From contig NZ_JACJOT010000002.1 of assembly GCF_014695715.1 (NCBI RefSeq), positions 124,001 to 188,000 of the forward strand: a stretch of 64,000 bases of DNA. Direction: 5' to 3'. Of this stretch, positions 25,914 to 34,263 are shown piece by piece; within the stretch, counting starts at the first letter, position 1; each line of letters starts with the position of its first letter. The notes below the pieces were generated by a model. It was given only the letters and a program-made list of their open reading frames with translations. It was not told the origin of the DNA and ran no database searches. Origin of the DNA: Microcoleus sp. FACHB-68. Lineage in GTDB: Bacteria; Cyanobacteriota; Cyanobacteriia; Cyanobacteriales; Oscillatoriaceae. The position numbers and the translations under genes were made by a program.

Positions 25914-26717
25914 AAGACCCAGGCTCAGCGATAACAAGCTTTGCTTTAAACAGGATAATCCCTAATGGGGATCAACTGAAACCTACCCTTTGGTTTTTTA
26001 TCAAGCCTCTGCCTTAAGTCGTAAATCGAAAGAGGACAGATGTAAAAATATAGAAAATCTGGTACTTGAACACAGTTTTTTTGTCTGAGAGAGTAATTAT
26101 TATTTTTTTTGAAACCTTAAAGGGATGCCGGCAGCTAATATCATTTTGAATTTAAAATATTGAACTTGAAATGGAAGAATCTTAGATATAAAAAGAGGTT
26201 CAAGCTGGGGAAAATAGGCAACTTTTTCGCAAATTGCTAAAAAAAGCTGCGCTCGCTTTTCTGCCTTTAGAAATATTTATTCCTGTCTTTGCCCCAGCAT
26301 TATGGGACACTAGAAGAAGACTCGCGCCATTTGAAGGCAATTTTCTTGTCAGCAGAATGTCAGCTTATTTTTGAAAATTAAAGCCTGAAATTTAATCAGA
26401 GCAGAACTTTCGATAATGCTCTGCACATTTCTATATTTTCAGCGATTTTGAGAATAGGGCGGTTTGAGAGGTTAAATTCAGTATTGTACAGATCCTCTTA
26501 ACGTACCCGCCCTTACTAAGCCTAACTTCTTGCGATTTTGCGTAAGAGGAGGTTTGAAAAATCTAGAATCGAACTCCCAAGCGCCCTCACCTGTGGGAGA
26601 GGGAACCCGAAACGCTCTCCCCTTCGCCTGGGGGATGAGGGTTATTTGTTTTGCGACTTTTCACACACCGATCTTCCCGTTTTGCCGGCAAAAAATCTGT
26701 TAGTACAAAAAGTGCTT
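25914..26717. other. intergenic, 800 bp
   Basis: AT-rich, no supported gene. It contains T- and A-runs around 26075-26115 and, at 26584-26641, an imperfect nested inverted repeat (listed separately). The promoter of mrdA should lie near 25940-26050. Confidence 0.4.
26584..26641. repeat. nested inverted repeat, dispersed-repeat-like
   Basis: CCCTC (26584-26588) pairs with GAGGG (26637-26641), and GGGAGAG (26595-26601) pairs with CTCTCCC (26615-26621). This CCCTCacc...GGGAGAGGG architecture recalls small palindromic repeats scattered in many bacterial genomes. Confidence 0.45.
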
Positions 26718-27884
26718 TTATCTCTCCGGAAATAGCTGGCAATATCGTTCGTCCGGCTTATTAACTTCTGCCAGACGAGACTCAGTAAATCGATTCATCC
26801 AACTTTCTAAATACGCCCGATTTGCTTGCCGCTGCTTCGGATCAGATGTATTTAACGGATGCGGTGCTAACCCTTGAATTGCAGCCGTTGTCACGCAAAA
26901 CATTGACTTCTGAAAAGTCTGGCAAATTTGCACCCGCAAATCATCTTCACCCCGGCAACTGGTGCGGTAAACTTCATGCAAATATTCGGGGATAAAATGG
27001 CGCATATCTTGCATCAGTTGGGTGGGAGGAATGCCGGCACCCCCAATAGGCAGCGGATCTGCATACAAAGCGCCATAGGTAAAATCGCTCTGATCCGCAG
27101 GAATTTGAGCAGCTTGGGCGTTGTAAGAAACGGTGCCCGGAAACGGCGTTCCCCGGAAGAAAATCGCCTCTACATAAGGCACCCCGGTATCGGTAAGAAA
27201 CGTCAAACCGGCAGATTTAGGAAGGATATCGTACACTTCTTTCCCAATCTTCACGCTATAGGTAATCGGCTTATTGGCATCGGCGACTAAACCGTTCAAA
27301 ATATGCTCGACAACTTGGGGAATTGTTTTAATTTCCCCTCTGTCATAGCGATCCGACAGGGAGATAAACATATCACTCATCACCCGCCAAAACTGACCCA
27401 AACCGCTATAGTAAGCGAATTGTCTGATCTGTTCTGGCAAAAACTCTGGAAACAGCCGGTGCAGTCCCAACATCAGAAAATTGCCCTTAAGCTTAGCCTG
27501 AATTGCTTTCTCAGCCAGCCGACTAAATTCTGGCGAATCTAAATAAGCATCCAAACCGCCGCCGCCATGCCAAAGCATCGCTTTCATGCAATATTCTGCG
27601 TACTCAAAATTAATTCTGTCGTGCCACCAATGCTGCAGCAACTTCTTAACCGAAAATTCCCCGTCGAAGTATTTAAAAAAGGGAAATAATTCTAAAAATT
27701 GATGCTCAGCAATGTAAATGAGATTGCGAGAGTAAGCATCTAAAACGATGCCGTAGCTTTTAAGAATTCCCACAACCTCTAACACATTTTCTGGCGAATC
27801 TGGAAGCAGTGCATCACCAGCTTCCAATTTCTCAATGTAAGTTGCCAGGGGATGATTAGAATATTTTAAAGCAGCTTTTGTCAT
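26718..27884 (-). CDS. cupB: CO2 hydration protein CupB/ChpX of the constitutive NDH-1MS' complex
   Basis: 388 residues from the ATG at 27884; GAGG lies nine bases upstream and overlaps an alternative TTG at 27899. The sequence runs from SNHPLATYIEKLEAGDALLP through FDGEFSVKKLLQHWWHDRIN to the C-terminal QGLAPHPLNTSDPKQRQANR, the recognisable CupA/CupB family. His and Cys residues (WWHDRIN; SCRGEDD) are candidate zinc ligands for the carbonic-anhydrase-like reaction. CupB works on the thylakoid NDH-1 variant containing NdhD4 and NdhF4, converting CO2 to bicarbonate at the cost of redox energy. Assignment to CupB rather than CupA rests on length, the absence of cupS, and the ccm-linked context. 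Confidence 0.9.
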   Translation of the reverse strand: MTKAALKYSNHPLATYIEKLEAGDALLPDSPENVLEVVGILKSYGIVLDAYSRNLIYIAEHQFLELFPFFKYFDGEFSVKKLLQHWWHDRINFEYAEYCMKAMLWHGGGGLDAYLDSPEFSRLAEKAIQAKLKGNFLMLGLHRLFPEFLPEQIRQFAYYSGLGQFWRVMSDMFISLSDRYDRGEIKTIPQVVEHILNGLVADANKPITYSVKIGKEVYDILPKSAGLTFLTDTGVPYVEAIFFRGTPFPGTVSYNAQAAQIPADQSDFTYGALYADPLPIGGAGIPPTQLMQDMRHFIPEYLHEVYRTSCRGEDDLRVQICQTFQKSMFCVTTAAIQGLAPHPLNTSDPKQRQANRAYLESWMNRFTESRLAEVNKPDERYCQLFPER

Positions 27885-27983
27885 GGCAGTTATCCTCAAA
27901 AAATAAGCAGGGATAGAAAAGTTAAAAGTTAGTTAGAAAAAGGCAAAAGACTTTTTTTCTGCTGTCTTTTACCTTTGACATTT

Positions 27984-29483
27984 TTACTTTTGACTTTCCG
28001 GGATAGTGGATAGCGTCAAGGTTACTGGGGGTTTGTTCAGCATTGCGGTTGTCGTCGCCTCACTCCAGCGCACCATCCAGCTTGGCTGCATTCCCAGAAC
28101 AACAATGACTACGCTTAAAATAATCGCCGGCGTGCGATCTGACCACCGAACTTGAGGTAAGTTAATCACCCGCTTAGACAGCCGGCCAAAAAAGGCACGG
28201 TTGGTTAAAAGCAGGAAGTAAACCGCCGTTAAGCCGGTTCCCACCATCGCCAGCAGCGTTTGCACAGGAAAAACGGGGTAACTGCCGCGAAAAACTATAA
28301 ATTCCGCAATAAATCCCGCCATACCTGGAATGCCGGCGCTCGCCATCACGCCCAACACCATCAAACTACCAATCATGGGTAAACCACGTTCCGGGTTGAG
28401 CAATCCTTCGATAATTCTCAAGTCACGGCTGCCGGCTTTCTTGTAAACAACTCCAACCAGCAAAAACAGCAGCGCTGAAATCAAACCGTGGCTGATCATC
28501 TGGAAAACCGCCCCCAGCACACTCAGGGGTGTAGCGGCAGCACACGCCAAAAGAATGTAGCCCATGTGCCCAATCGAGGAGTAGGCTACCATTTTTTTCA
28601 TATCTGTTTGGGCGATTGCACTGAATGCGCCGTAGAGCACACTCACTACTGCCCAGCTAGCCAACCAGGGTGCCCAAGCTGCCCACGCATCGGGAAACAA
28701 GCCCAAGCCAAACCGCAGCAGTCCATAGGTGCCCAATTTTAAGAGCACCCCAGCCAGCAGCACTGAAATGGGGGTAGATGCCTCAACGTGAGCGTCTGGC
28801 AACCAAGTGTGAAAGGGAACCAGAGGAATTTTTATGCCAAATGCCAGCAAAATTCCGCCCAGCAGCAACATTTGTGTTCCTAAAGGTAAGGCTTGAGCGA
28901 GTTGCGAATCGTAAGCAAAGGTTGAAGCGCCGGTGAACCAAACCAATCCTAAAAATGATGCTAAAACCAGAATTCCAGAAATTGCTGTGTAAATGAGAAA
29001 TTTGATGGCTGCATAACCGCGCCGCTGTCCGCCCCAAATGGCAATTAAGAAGTACAGCGGAATGAGTTCCAGCTCATAAAATAAGAAAAACAGCAGCAAA
29101 TCTTGTGCTAAAAATGCGCCGACAACACCGGCATTGAGTAAAAAGAGTAAAGCGTAATAAAATCGAGGCCGCTGCACATCTTCATCACTGCTGTAAATGG
29201 CAATCCAGGTGAGTAAACCATTTAAAACGATCAGTGGTAAAGATAAACCATCCATACCGAGGTTATAGGTCAAACCTAACGCTTCAATCCAGGGCATGGA
29301 CTCGGTAAACTGAAACCCCGCCGCGCCGGCATCAAACTTGCTGAGCAGAATCAGCGTCCAGATAAACAGCCCGCCGGCAATCACTAAAGCTAGCTGGCGC
29401 GACCGAACCGGCGTCATTGCTGTTGGCCAGAACCCAATGAGAGCAGCAGCGAGTATTGGCACCCAAATTAAGGCACTAAGCAT
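27984..29483 (-). CDS. ndhD4: NAD(P)H-quinone oxidoreductase subunit D4
   Basis: 499 residues, about 14 transmembrane helices, homologous to antiporter-like complex I subunits. Conserved charged residues are seen in LLFFLFYELELIPLYFLIAI (Glu pair in TM5), GIKIPLVPFHTWLPDAHVEA (loop with His and Asp) and AQTDMKKMVAYSSIGHMGYI (Lys). Strong AGGAGGGAG site before ATG. The next gene downstream is cupB (100 bp), upstream is ndhF4 (782 bp away). This trio encodes the membrane module of the CO2-uptake NDH-1MS' complex. The D4 (rather than D3) label is inferred from context, not from phylogeny. Confidence 0.92.
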   Translation of the reverse strand: MLSALIWVPILAAALIGFWPTAMTPVRSRQLALVIAGGLFIWTLILLSKFDAGAAGFQFTESMPWIEALGLTYNLGMDGLSLPLIVLNGLLTWIAIYSSDEDVQRPRFYYALLFLLNAGVVGAFLAQDLLLFFLFYELELIPLYFLIAIWGGQRRGYAAIKFLIYTAISGILVLASFLGLVWFTGASTFAYDSQLAQALPLGTQMLLLGGILLAFGIKIPLVPFHTWLPDAHVEASTPISVLLAGVLLKLGTYGLLRFGLGLFPDAWAAWAPWLASWAVVSVLYGAFSAIAQTDMKKMVAYSSIGHMGYILLACAAATPLSVLGAVFQMISHGLISALLFLLVGVVYKKAGSRDLRIIEGLLNPERGLPMIGSLMVLGVMASAGIPGMAGFIAEFIVFRGSYPVFPVQTLLAMVGTGLTAVYFLLLTNRAFFGRLSKRVINLPQVRWSDRTPAIILSVVIVVLGMQPSWMVRWSEATTTAMLNKPPVTLTLSTIPESQK

Positions 29484-30265
29484 TAATAAATCTCCCTCCT
29501 TTAGTCAAATTTTATGACGACCGGCTCATCAATTGTGAGCGCTCATAACTTATCTTAACCTGCATTTAACTCGGTTATTTTTGATTTGCAAGAATTGCGT
29601 CGTTGCAAAAGCAAAATCATTTATTTTAATCAATCGTAAAAAGTTTTTTAGCACTATCCTGGGATAAGCCATACATTTCTCCTGTCTAACTCGTAAAGCC
29701 AAGGGAGAACTTTTAGATTTTTTGATTTCACCGAGTTGTCGATGATAGCTTTAGAGGATTTTCATTGCCAACCTGCATTTTGAGAGAGGAAATGACAGCA
29801 TTACCTGATTGGCTGACAAGCCGGTCAAGTTTAACCTCACATCCCTTTGGCCTCAGATTTGTTTAGCAGGAACCGGCAACAGTTTTTCTCATAACAGAAA
29901 TTAGGCCGGCGTCAATGACTTACTAGATATGTAAAACTATTGTATGTCAACAGGGTCACTGTCTCAATATCTATTTTAGAAAGTTGGAAAAGCAAACTAA
30001 GGCAAAAAGCAAAAATCTCTTTGTCTCCAACTCCCTTAACTTTTTAAAAATATCACCGGCTCACAAATACAGAACCTTAGTGCTAGTTCTTATAGGAATT
30101 TACCTACTCTCAGATTAGGGCAACGCTGGGATTGAGAGTTTATAGACAAGCTAGTAAAAAAGTTTTTGTTTGACGAGTTTGACCGGCTTCTCGCAAGGAG
30201 ACAGAAAGAAGCGAGAAAAGTGAAACAATTTCCCGACTTCTCGCTTCTCTCAGTTTGCCGCTTAC
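29484..30265. other. long spacer inside the ndhF4-ndhD4-cupB unit
   Basis: 782 bp without a supported gene. It begins (minus-strand sense) with the hairpin after ndhF4 (30208-30247), so ndhD4-cupB may be transcribed from their own promoter somewhere here. Stops are frequent in all frames. Confidence 0.45.
30208..30247 (-). terminator. hairpin after ndhF4
   Basis: GAAGCGAGAA and TTCTCGCTTC (30238-30247 and 30208-30217) are perfect 10-base complements, 18 bases past the ndhF4 stop, followed on the minus strand by TTTCTGTC. A factor-independent or partial terminator is plausible. Confidence 0.5.
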
Positions 30266-32101
30266 TTATTGCACATAACCCATCATTAGAATCACTAAAG
30301 CGCTGACTCCTAAGAGGATAGTTAGTACATAAAATTGCGACTGACCAGAAACATTGTACTTCAAGCTTTCCCCGCTAAAAATAGCGCTCAGTCCCACCAA
30401 GTTAACAGCTCCATCTACCACATAGCGGTCAACCCAAGCTGTAATCCTTGAAAATTGCTCGACAGCAAAAACAACCGTGAGGCGGTAAAGCCGGTCAATG
30501 TAGAAATCGTAAGATAACAAGTCTTGTACAAATCTCACAGGTGAGAGAATCGATCTAGACCAAGATCTTTCCAAATAAAGCGAACTGCCCACAATAACGC
30601 CGCCTAAGCCCGATAAAATTAGCAGCGCGACAGCGGCTGGGTTCAGGTACGCCCAGTCTGGCAACAGTGACAAGTGCAGCATCATCAGCGGCGCTAACAG
30701 CGTGATCACTGTCATAGACACCATTGGTACTGCCATCGGCCAGGGAACTTCGGGGGCGCGGCGAGTCTTAGGCTGGGGCTTGCCTAAAAACACCAGACGA
30801 AACACGCGGGTTAAATTAATTGCGGTGAGGAAGTTAACCAATAACACAACTGCCACGACCCAAGGATGGCTGACCCAAAAAACATCAACGCCTTGTCTAA
30901 GCGCCCAAAAACCGCCTAAAGGCAGCAGTCCCACTAAACCAGCAGAACCCACGATAAAAGCTGTGGTGGTTGCCGGCATCCGTGACCAAAGCCCGCCCAT
31001 TTCTGTGAGGTTTTGGTTGTTGGTTGTTATAATCACAGAGCCAATGCTCATGAATAAAAGTGCTTTTGCGATCGCATGGGCAAACAGCAATAGCAGGGCA
31101 AACCCCGTCCATTGTAGCCCCACTGCGATAAACACCAGCCCTAAATAAGCGCTGGTGGAATGAGACAAAGCTCGCTTGATATCAATTTGGGCGATCGCCA
31201 CCAAACAGGCACCAATTGCTGTCATCGTGCCTAAAACAATAAGTGCTGTTTGCGCTGCCGGCGAGAGCACCAATATGGGCTGTAGTTTAATCAACACATA
31301 AGCGCCGCAAGCGACAACGACTGAGTTTCGCAAGATAGAAGCCGGGTTTGGCCCCTCCATCGCTTCATCTAGCCAAAGATGCAAGGGAAATTGAGCGCAC
31401 TTGCCGATGGGTCCAGCAATCAACGCTAAGCCTAAGAGGTTAGCTGCTGCGGGAGAGAGATGGGCTGTTTCTGCCCACTCATACAGATCGGGAAAGTTCA
31501 AGCTTCCCGACATCGTTGCCAGCGCCACAACGCCCATCAGCAACAGGATATCTCCCACCCGCTTGGTCAAAAAGGCATCTCGCGCTGCCGTCACCACCAG
31601 CGGCTGGGCGTACCAAAATCCCACCAGTAAATAGGTGGAAAGGGTGAGAATTTCTAGCAGGGCGTAGGTGAGAAATAAAGAGTTACTGATGGCAAGCCCA
31701 CTCATCGCCGCCTCAAAAAATCCCATGAGGGCAAAAAAGCGAGCCAGCGCCCAGTCTTTCTCCATGTAGCCGAGGGCAAAGACTTGCGCTAGCAGACTTA
31801 AACCTGTTATCAGTTCCATTGCCCCCACACTGACGCTGGAAATGTCTAGGGCCAAGGATAAATCTAAATCTGCTGTTTGCAGCCAGTGGATTATGACCTC
31901 TTGGGGTTCTTGGTTCCAGGTGGAGTTGAAGAGTATCCACCCGTGAGCAAAAGCCAAGACGGTCATCAACAGGTTAAAGTAGGCTGCCGGTCGTGGCCCC
32001 GTGCGGCGGATCGCCCCGATTGACCACGGCAAGGTTAATATCCCGCCAATTAAGCCATAGAAAGGTATCCACCAACTTGTTTGGAGGAAGAAGTCTCTCA
32101 T
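30266..32101 (-). CDS. ndhF4: NAD(P)H-quinone oxidoreductase subunit F4
   Basis: 611 residues, about 15-16 transmembrane helices. NdhF-type landmarks: TKRVGDILLLMGVVALATMS, FPLHLWLDEAMEGPNPASIL (loop, where NuoL has HTWLPDAMEGPTPVSAL), AQIDIKRALSHSTSAYLGLV (Lys) and FAHAIAKALLFMSIGSVIIT. The F4/F3 branch characteristically carries WLDEAMEGPNPAS instead of WLPDAMEGPTPVS, which supports CO2-uptake rather than respiratory NdhF1. It acts in thylakoid membranes with NdhD4 and CupB. It is transcribed away from ccmK2, sharing an 829-bp upstream region with it. Confidence 0.93.
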   Translation of the reverse strand: MRDFFLQTSWWIPFYGLIGGILTLPWSIGAIRRTGPRPAAYFNLLMTVLAFAHGWILFNSTWNQEPQEVIIHWLQTADLDLSLALDISSVSVGAMELITGLSLLAQVFALGYMEKDWALARFFALMGFFEAAMSGLAISNSLFLTYALLEILTLSTYLLVGFWYAQPLVVTAARDAFLTKRVGDILLLMGVVALATMSGSLNFPDLYEWAETAHLSPAAANLLGLALIAGPIGKCAQFPLHLWLDEAMEGPNPASILRNSVVVACGAYVLIKLQPILVLSPAAQTALIVLGTMTAIGACLVAIAQIDIKRALSHSTSAYLGLVFIAVGLQWTGFALLLLFAHAIAKALLFMSIGSVIITTNNQNLTEMGGLWSRMPATTTAFIVGSAGLVGLLPLGGFWALRQGVDVFWVSHPWVVAVVLLVNFLTAINLTRVFRLVFLGKPQPKTRRAPEVPWPMAVPMVSMTVITLLAPLMMLHLSLLPDWAYLNPAAVALLILSGLGGVIVGSSLYLERSWSRSILSPVRFVQDLLSYDFYIDRLYRLTVVFAVEQFSRITAWVDRYVVDGAVNLVGLSAIFSGESLKYNVSGQSQFYVLTILLGVSALVILMMGYVQ

Positions 32102-32930
32102 CTAAATTTCCTTATGAAATTACCGACTTTATTGAACCTTGCCCGAACTCTGTTGAAACGCTTTCCGTGTTTCCTGGGAGTTCCGTCTGAGTTCAATGAA
32201 TAATTTTTAACTTTTGTTCTGTCTAGCGTAACCTATAGCTGCCCTGAAAGTTAAGTATTCCAGACAAAAAAATCATAAATAACGCCTCTAATTTTTACTT
32301 ATACGGGTTAGAGAGATTAAGCGTTTTTACCTATTAAGCTGAGATAAGTGGATTTTGTACTCAAATGCAATAGGTGTTTAAACCGGCTTAGTTGCGCTCA
32401 CGGTGACAAGCAACCTTTGCCGGTTGAGCAATGCACAAATTGGTTATAAGCGCAACCCTCACCATTGTGAAGAGCATCCGCCAAAGCGTTTCCTCTTAAG
32501 TCTAGGTTTGCCCTCAAAGTCTTGCAGAATAAGGGTTTTGTAATTTTTGTCTGGCCACCAGAGCTAAGGAATCGGCAACCGATTGGCAATGCTGCCCCTC
32601 ATCTATTGGCGTGGAGAATGGCGGTGATAAAAGCCTATCTTATGTGAAAGTAATAAAAAAATTATAAAACTGCTGCAACCGGCCCATAAACGTGCCATCT
32701 TCGATGCAGCCGGTCACAACAATGAACAGAAGGTTAAGTTTTTTTAATTTACTTAATTTAAATTAATCATAATGATTTATATTGTCAAGGTAGCCAACGT
32801 TCCCTATTCTTAAATTTGGTAAGGCTAAAGTTTTTTCTCATTTAGGAAAAATCAGCATTTCCGTCAAAATTTTATGGGATCTTAATTGGGTATACCCAGT
32901 TAATTACGCTCGGACTACAGGAGATAAAAA
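32102..32930. promoter_or_regulatory. divergent control region between ndhF4 and ccmK2
   Basis: 829 bp without a supported gene, from which ndhF4 runs left and the ccm operon runs right. The ccmK2-proximal part (32730-32800) is very AT-rich with palindromes. A GCTGCAACCGGC ... GCAGCCGGT inverted word pair lies at about 32672-32714. GGAGATAAAA precedes the ccmK2 ATG. Confidence 0.6.
32734..32777 (+). promoter_or_regulatory. candidate CmpR/LysR boxes upstream of ccmK2
   Basis: Two TTA-N8-TAA words occur close together: TTAAGTTTTTTTAA (32734-32747) and the perfect palindrome TTAATTTAAATTAA (32753-32766), followed by AATCATAATGATT (32765-32777). TTA-N7/8-TAA is the motif described for CmpR of Synechococcus. 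The AT-richness of the stretch makes chance matches possible. Confidence 0.4.
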
Positions 32931-33242
32931 ATGTCAATCGCAGTTGGAATGATTGAAACCAAAGGCTTTCCGGCTGTCGTGGAAGCCGCTGATGCGATGG
33001 TCAAAGCCGCTCGCGTCACCCTCGTGGGTTATGAAAAAATCGGCAGTGGTCGCTGTACCGTTATTGTCCGGGGGGATGTCTCAGAGGTGCAAGCCTCTGT
33101 CGCCGCTGGGGTTGAATCAGTAAAGCGGGTCAATGGGGGAGAAGTCTTGTCCACCCACATCATCGCCCGTCCGCATGAAAACCTAGAGTACGTTCTGCCC
33201 ATTCGTTACACCGAAGCAGTTGAACAGTTCCGAAGCTACTAA
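32931..33242 (+). CDS. ccmK2: beta-carboxysome shell protein CcmK2
   Basis: 103 residues, a single BMC (Pfam00936) domain. It shows the shell-hexamer signature [20 protein letters not shown] and the pore loop YEKIGSG, where Ser-Gly line the central pore. Length equals that of CcmK2, the major facet protein. It is the first gene of the ccm operon and is almost identical in its first 95 residues to the next gene, which has a longer tail. Expected to be co-transcribed with ccmK1, L, M and N. Good GGAG site seven bases before the start. Confidence 0.97.
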   Translation: MSIAVGMIETKGFPAVVEAADAMVKAARVTLVGYEKIGSGRCTVIVRGDVSEVQASVAAGVESVKRVNGGEVLSTHIIARPHENLEYVLPIRYTEAVEQFRSY

Positions 33243-33495
33243 CACTCCATGTGGGAGAAAACTTTGACCCCTTCGCAAAAGACAGAGACAGGGGGAAAAT
33301 GTAATTTAGTGAGTTTTACCTGTCCAGTGGCAATCGCGTAATCCGATAGGTTTGAGTTGGCCACAACCTCCACTAATCGTTGATTTAAAGGCTTTCAAAA
33401 AGAACTTGGCAGTTGTTGCCCAGTTTTGCCACGTAAAAACCAGGGAATTTCTCGGAAAAGTCCTTTCCGCAAAACTTAATTTAGGAGTAGAACAA

Positions 33496-33837
33496 ATGTC
33501 AATTGCAGTTGGAATGGTAGAAACACTCGGCTTTCCGGCAGTCGTAGAAGCAGCCGATGCAATGGTTAAAGCCGCCCGCGTCACCCTCGTGGGCTATGAA
33601 AAAATCGGCAGCGGTCGTGTAACCGTTATTGTGCGCGGGGATGTCTCTGAAGTGCAAGCCTCTGTTTCCGCCGGCGTAGAAAATGTCAAGCGCGTGAATG
33701 GCGGACAAGTCTTGTCTACCCACATCATCGCCCGTCCTCACGAGAACCTAGAGTACGTTCTGCCCATTCGTTACACCGAAGCCGTTGAACAGTTTCGTGA
33801 AAGCCTGGGTGGCATTCGCTCGATTGGCAGACCGTAA
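33496..33837 (+). CDS. ccmK1: beta-carboxysome shell protein CcmK1
   Basis: 113 residues, a BMC-domain hexamer former with the same KIGSG pore. It differs from CcmK2 mainly by a C-terminal extension ([14 protein letters not shown]) as in CcmK1 of Synechocystis. The true start is the ATG at 33496, preceded by TTTAGGAGTAGAACAA; an open frame reaching back to 33352 has no homologous extension. The pair arose by tandem duplication: many nucleotides, including TCCACCCACATCATCGCCCG-type stretches near the 3' half, are almost unchanged between the genes. Mixed hexamers of K1 and K2 are known to tune shell permeability. Confidence 0.97.
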   Translation: MSIAVGMVETLGFPAVVEAADAMVKAARVTLVGYEKIGSGRVTVIVRGDVSEVQASVSAGVENVKRVNGGQVLSTHIIARPHENLEYVLPIRYTEAVEQFRESLGGIRSIGRP

Positions 33838-33843
33838 AAACTA

Positions 33844-34146
33844 ATGCAAATGGCCAAAGTTCGGGGCACGATCGTCAGCACCCAAAAGGAACCAAGTCTT
33901 AGAGGCTCTAAACTGCTTCTGTTGCAACTCCTAGATGAGGAGGGACGCCCTTTGCCCGGATATGAGGTGGCAGCGGATACCGTCGGGGCCGGCGTTGATG
34001 AGTGGGTTCTTGTCACCCGGGGCAGTGCCGCCCGCCAAGTTCCAGGGAATGAAAATCGGCCCCTCGATGCTTTGGTTGTGGCGATTATCGATACCGTAAG
34101 TGTGGACAATCGCCTGCTTTACAGCAAGAAAGACCAATATCGATAA
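33844..34146 (+). CDS. ccmL: carboxysome vertex pentamer protein CcmL
   Basis: 100 residues, EutN/CcmL (BMC-P) fold: VRGTIVSTQKEPSLRGSKLL at the start, then the LPGYEVAADTVGAGVDEWVL region and the conserved GSAAR motif, ending in ALVVAIIDTVSVDNRLLYSK. Pentamers of this protein close the twelve vertices of the icosahedral shell. The gene begins only 6 bp after the ccmK1 stop, indicating translational coupling. A 117-bp spacer with short CTGTCAATTGTCAG-like words follows before ccmM. Confidence 0.97.
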   Translation: MQMAKVRGTIVSTQKEPSLRGSKLLLLQLLDEEGRPLPGYEVAADTVGAGVDEWVLVTRGSAARQVPGNENRPLDALVVAIIDTVSVDNRLLYSKKDQYR

Positions 34147-34263
34147 CTGTCAATTGTCAGAGTTCCGTGGTTAGCGGTAATTCCTCAAAAGCCAAGGAAA
34201 ACTGACATCTGGCGACTGAACCCTGACAAAAAGCTTTTTAAGTGTTTAAGGAGGAACTTATTT

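Noticed and set aside
26538-26735. 65-codon plus-strand frame
   Set aside because: It spans an inverted repeat and overlaps the end of cupB; no family resemblance.
32398-32589. 63-codon minus-strand frame in the ndhF4-ccmK2 region
   Set aside because: No SD or homologous features; it lies in a regulatory spacer.
33352-33495. N-terminal extension of ccmK1
   Set aside because: The ATG at 33496 has a good SD and matches the fixed BMC start; the extension has no counterpart in CcmK proteins.
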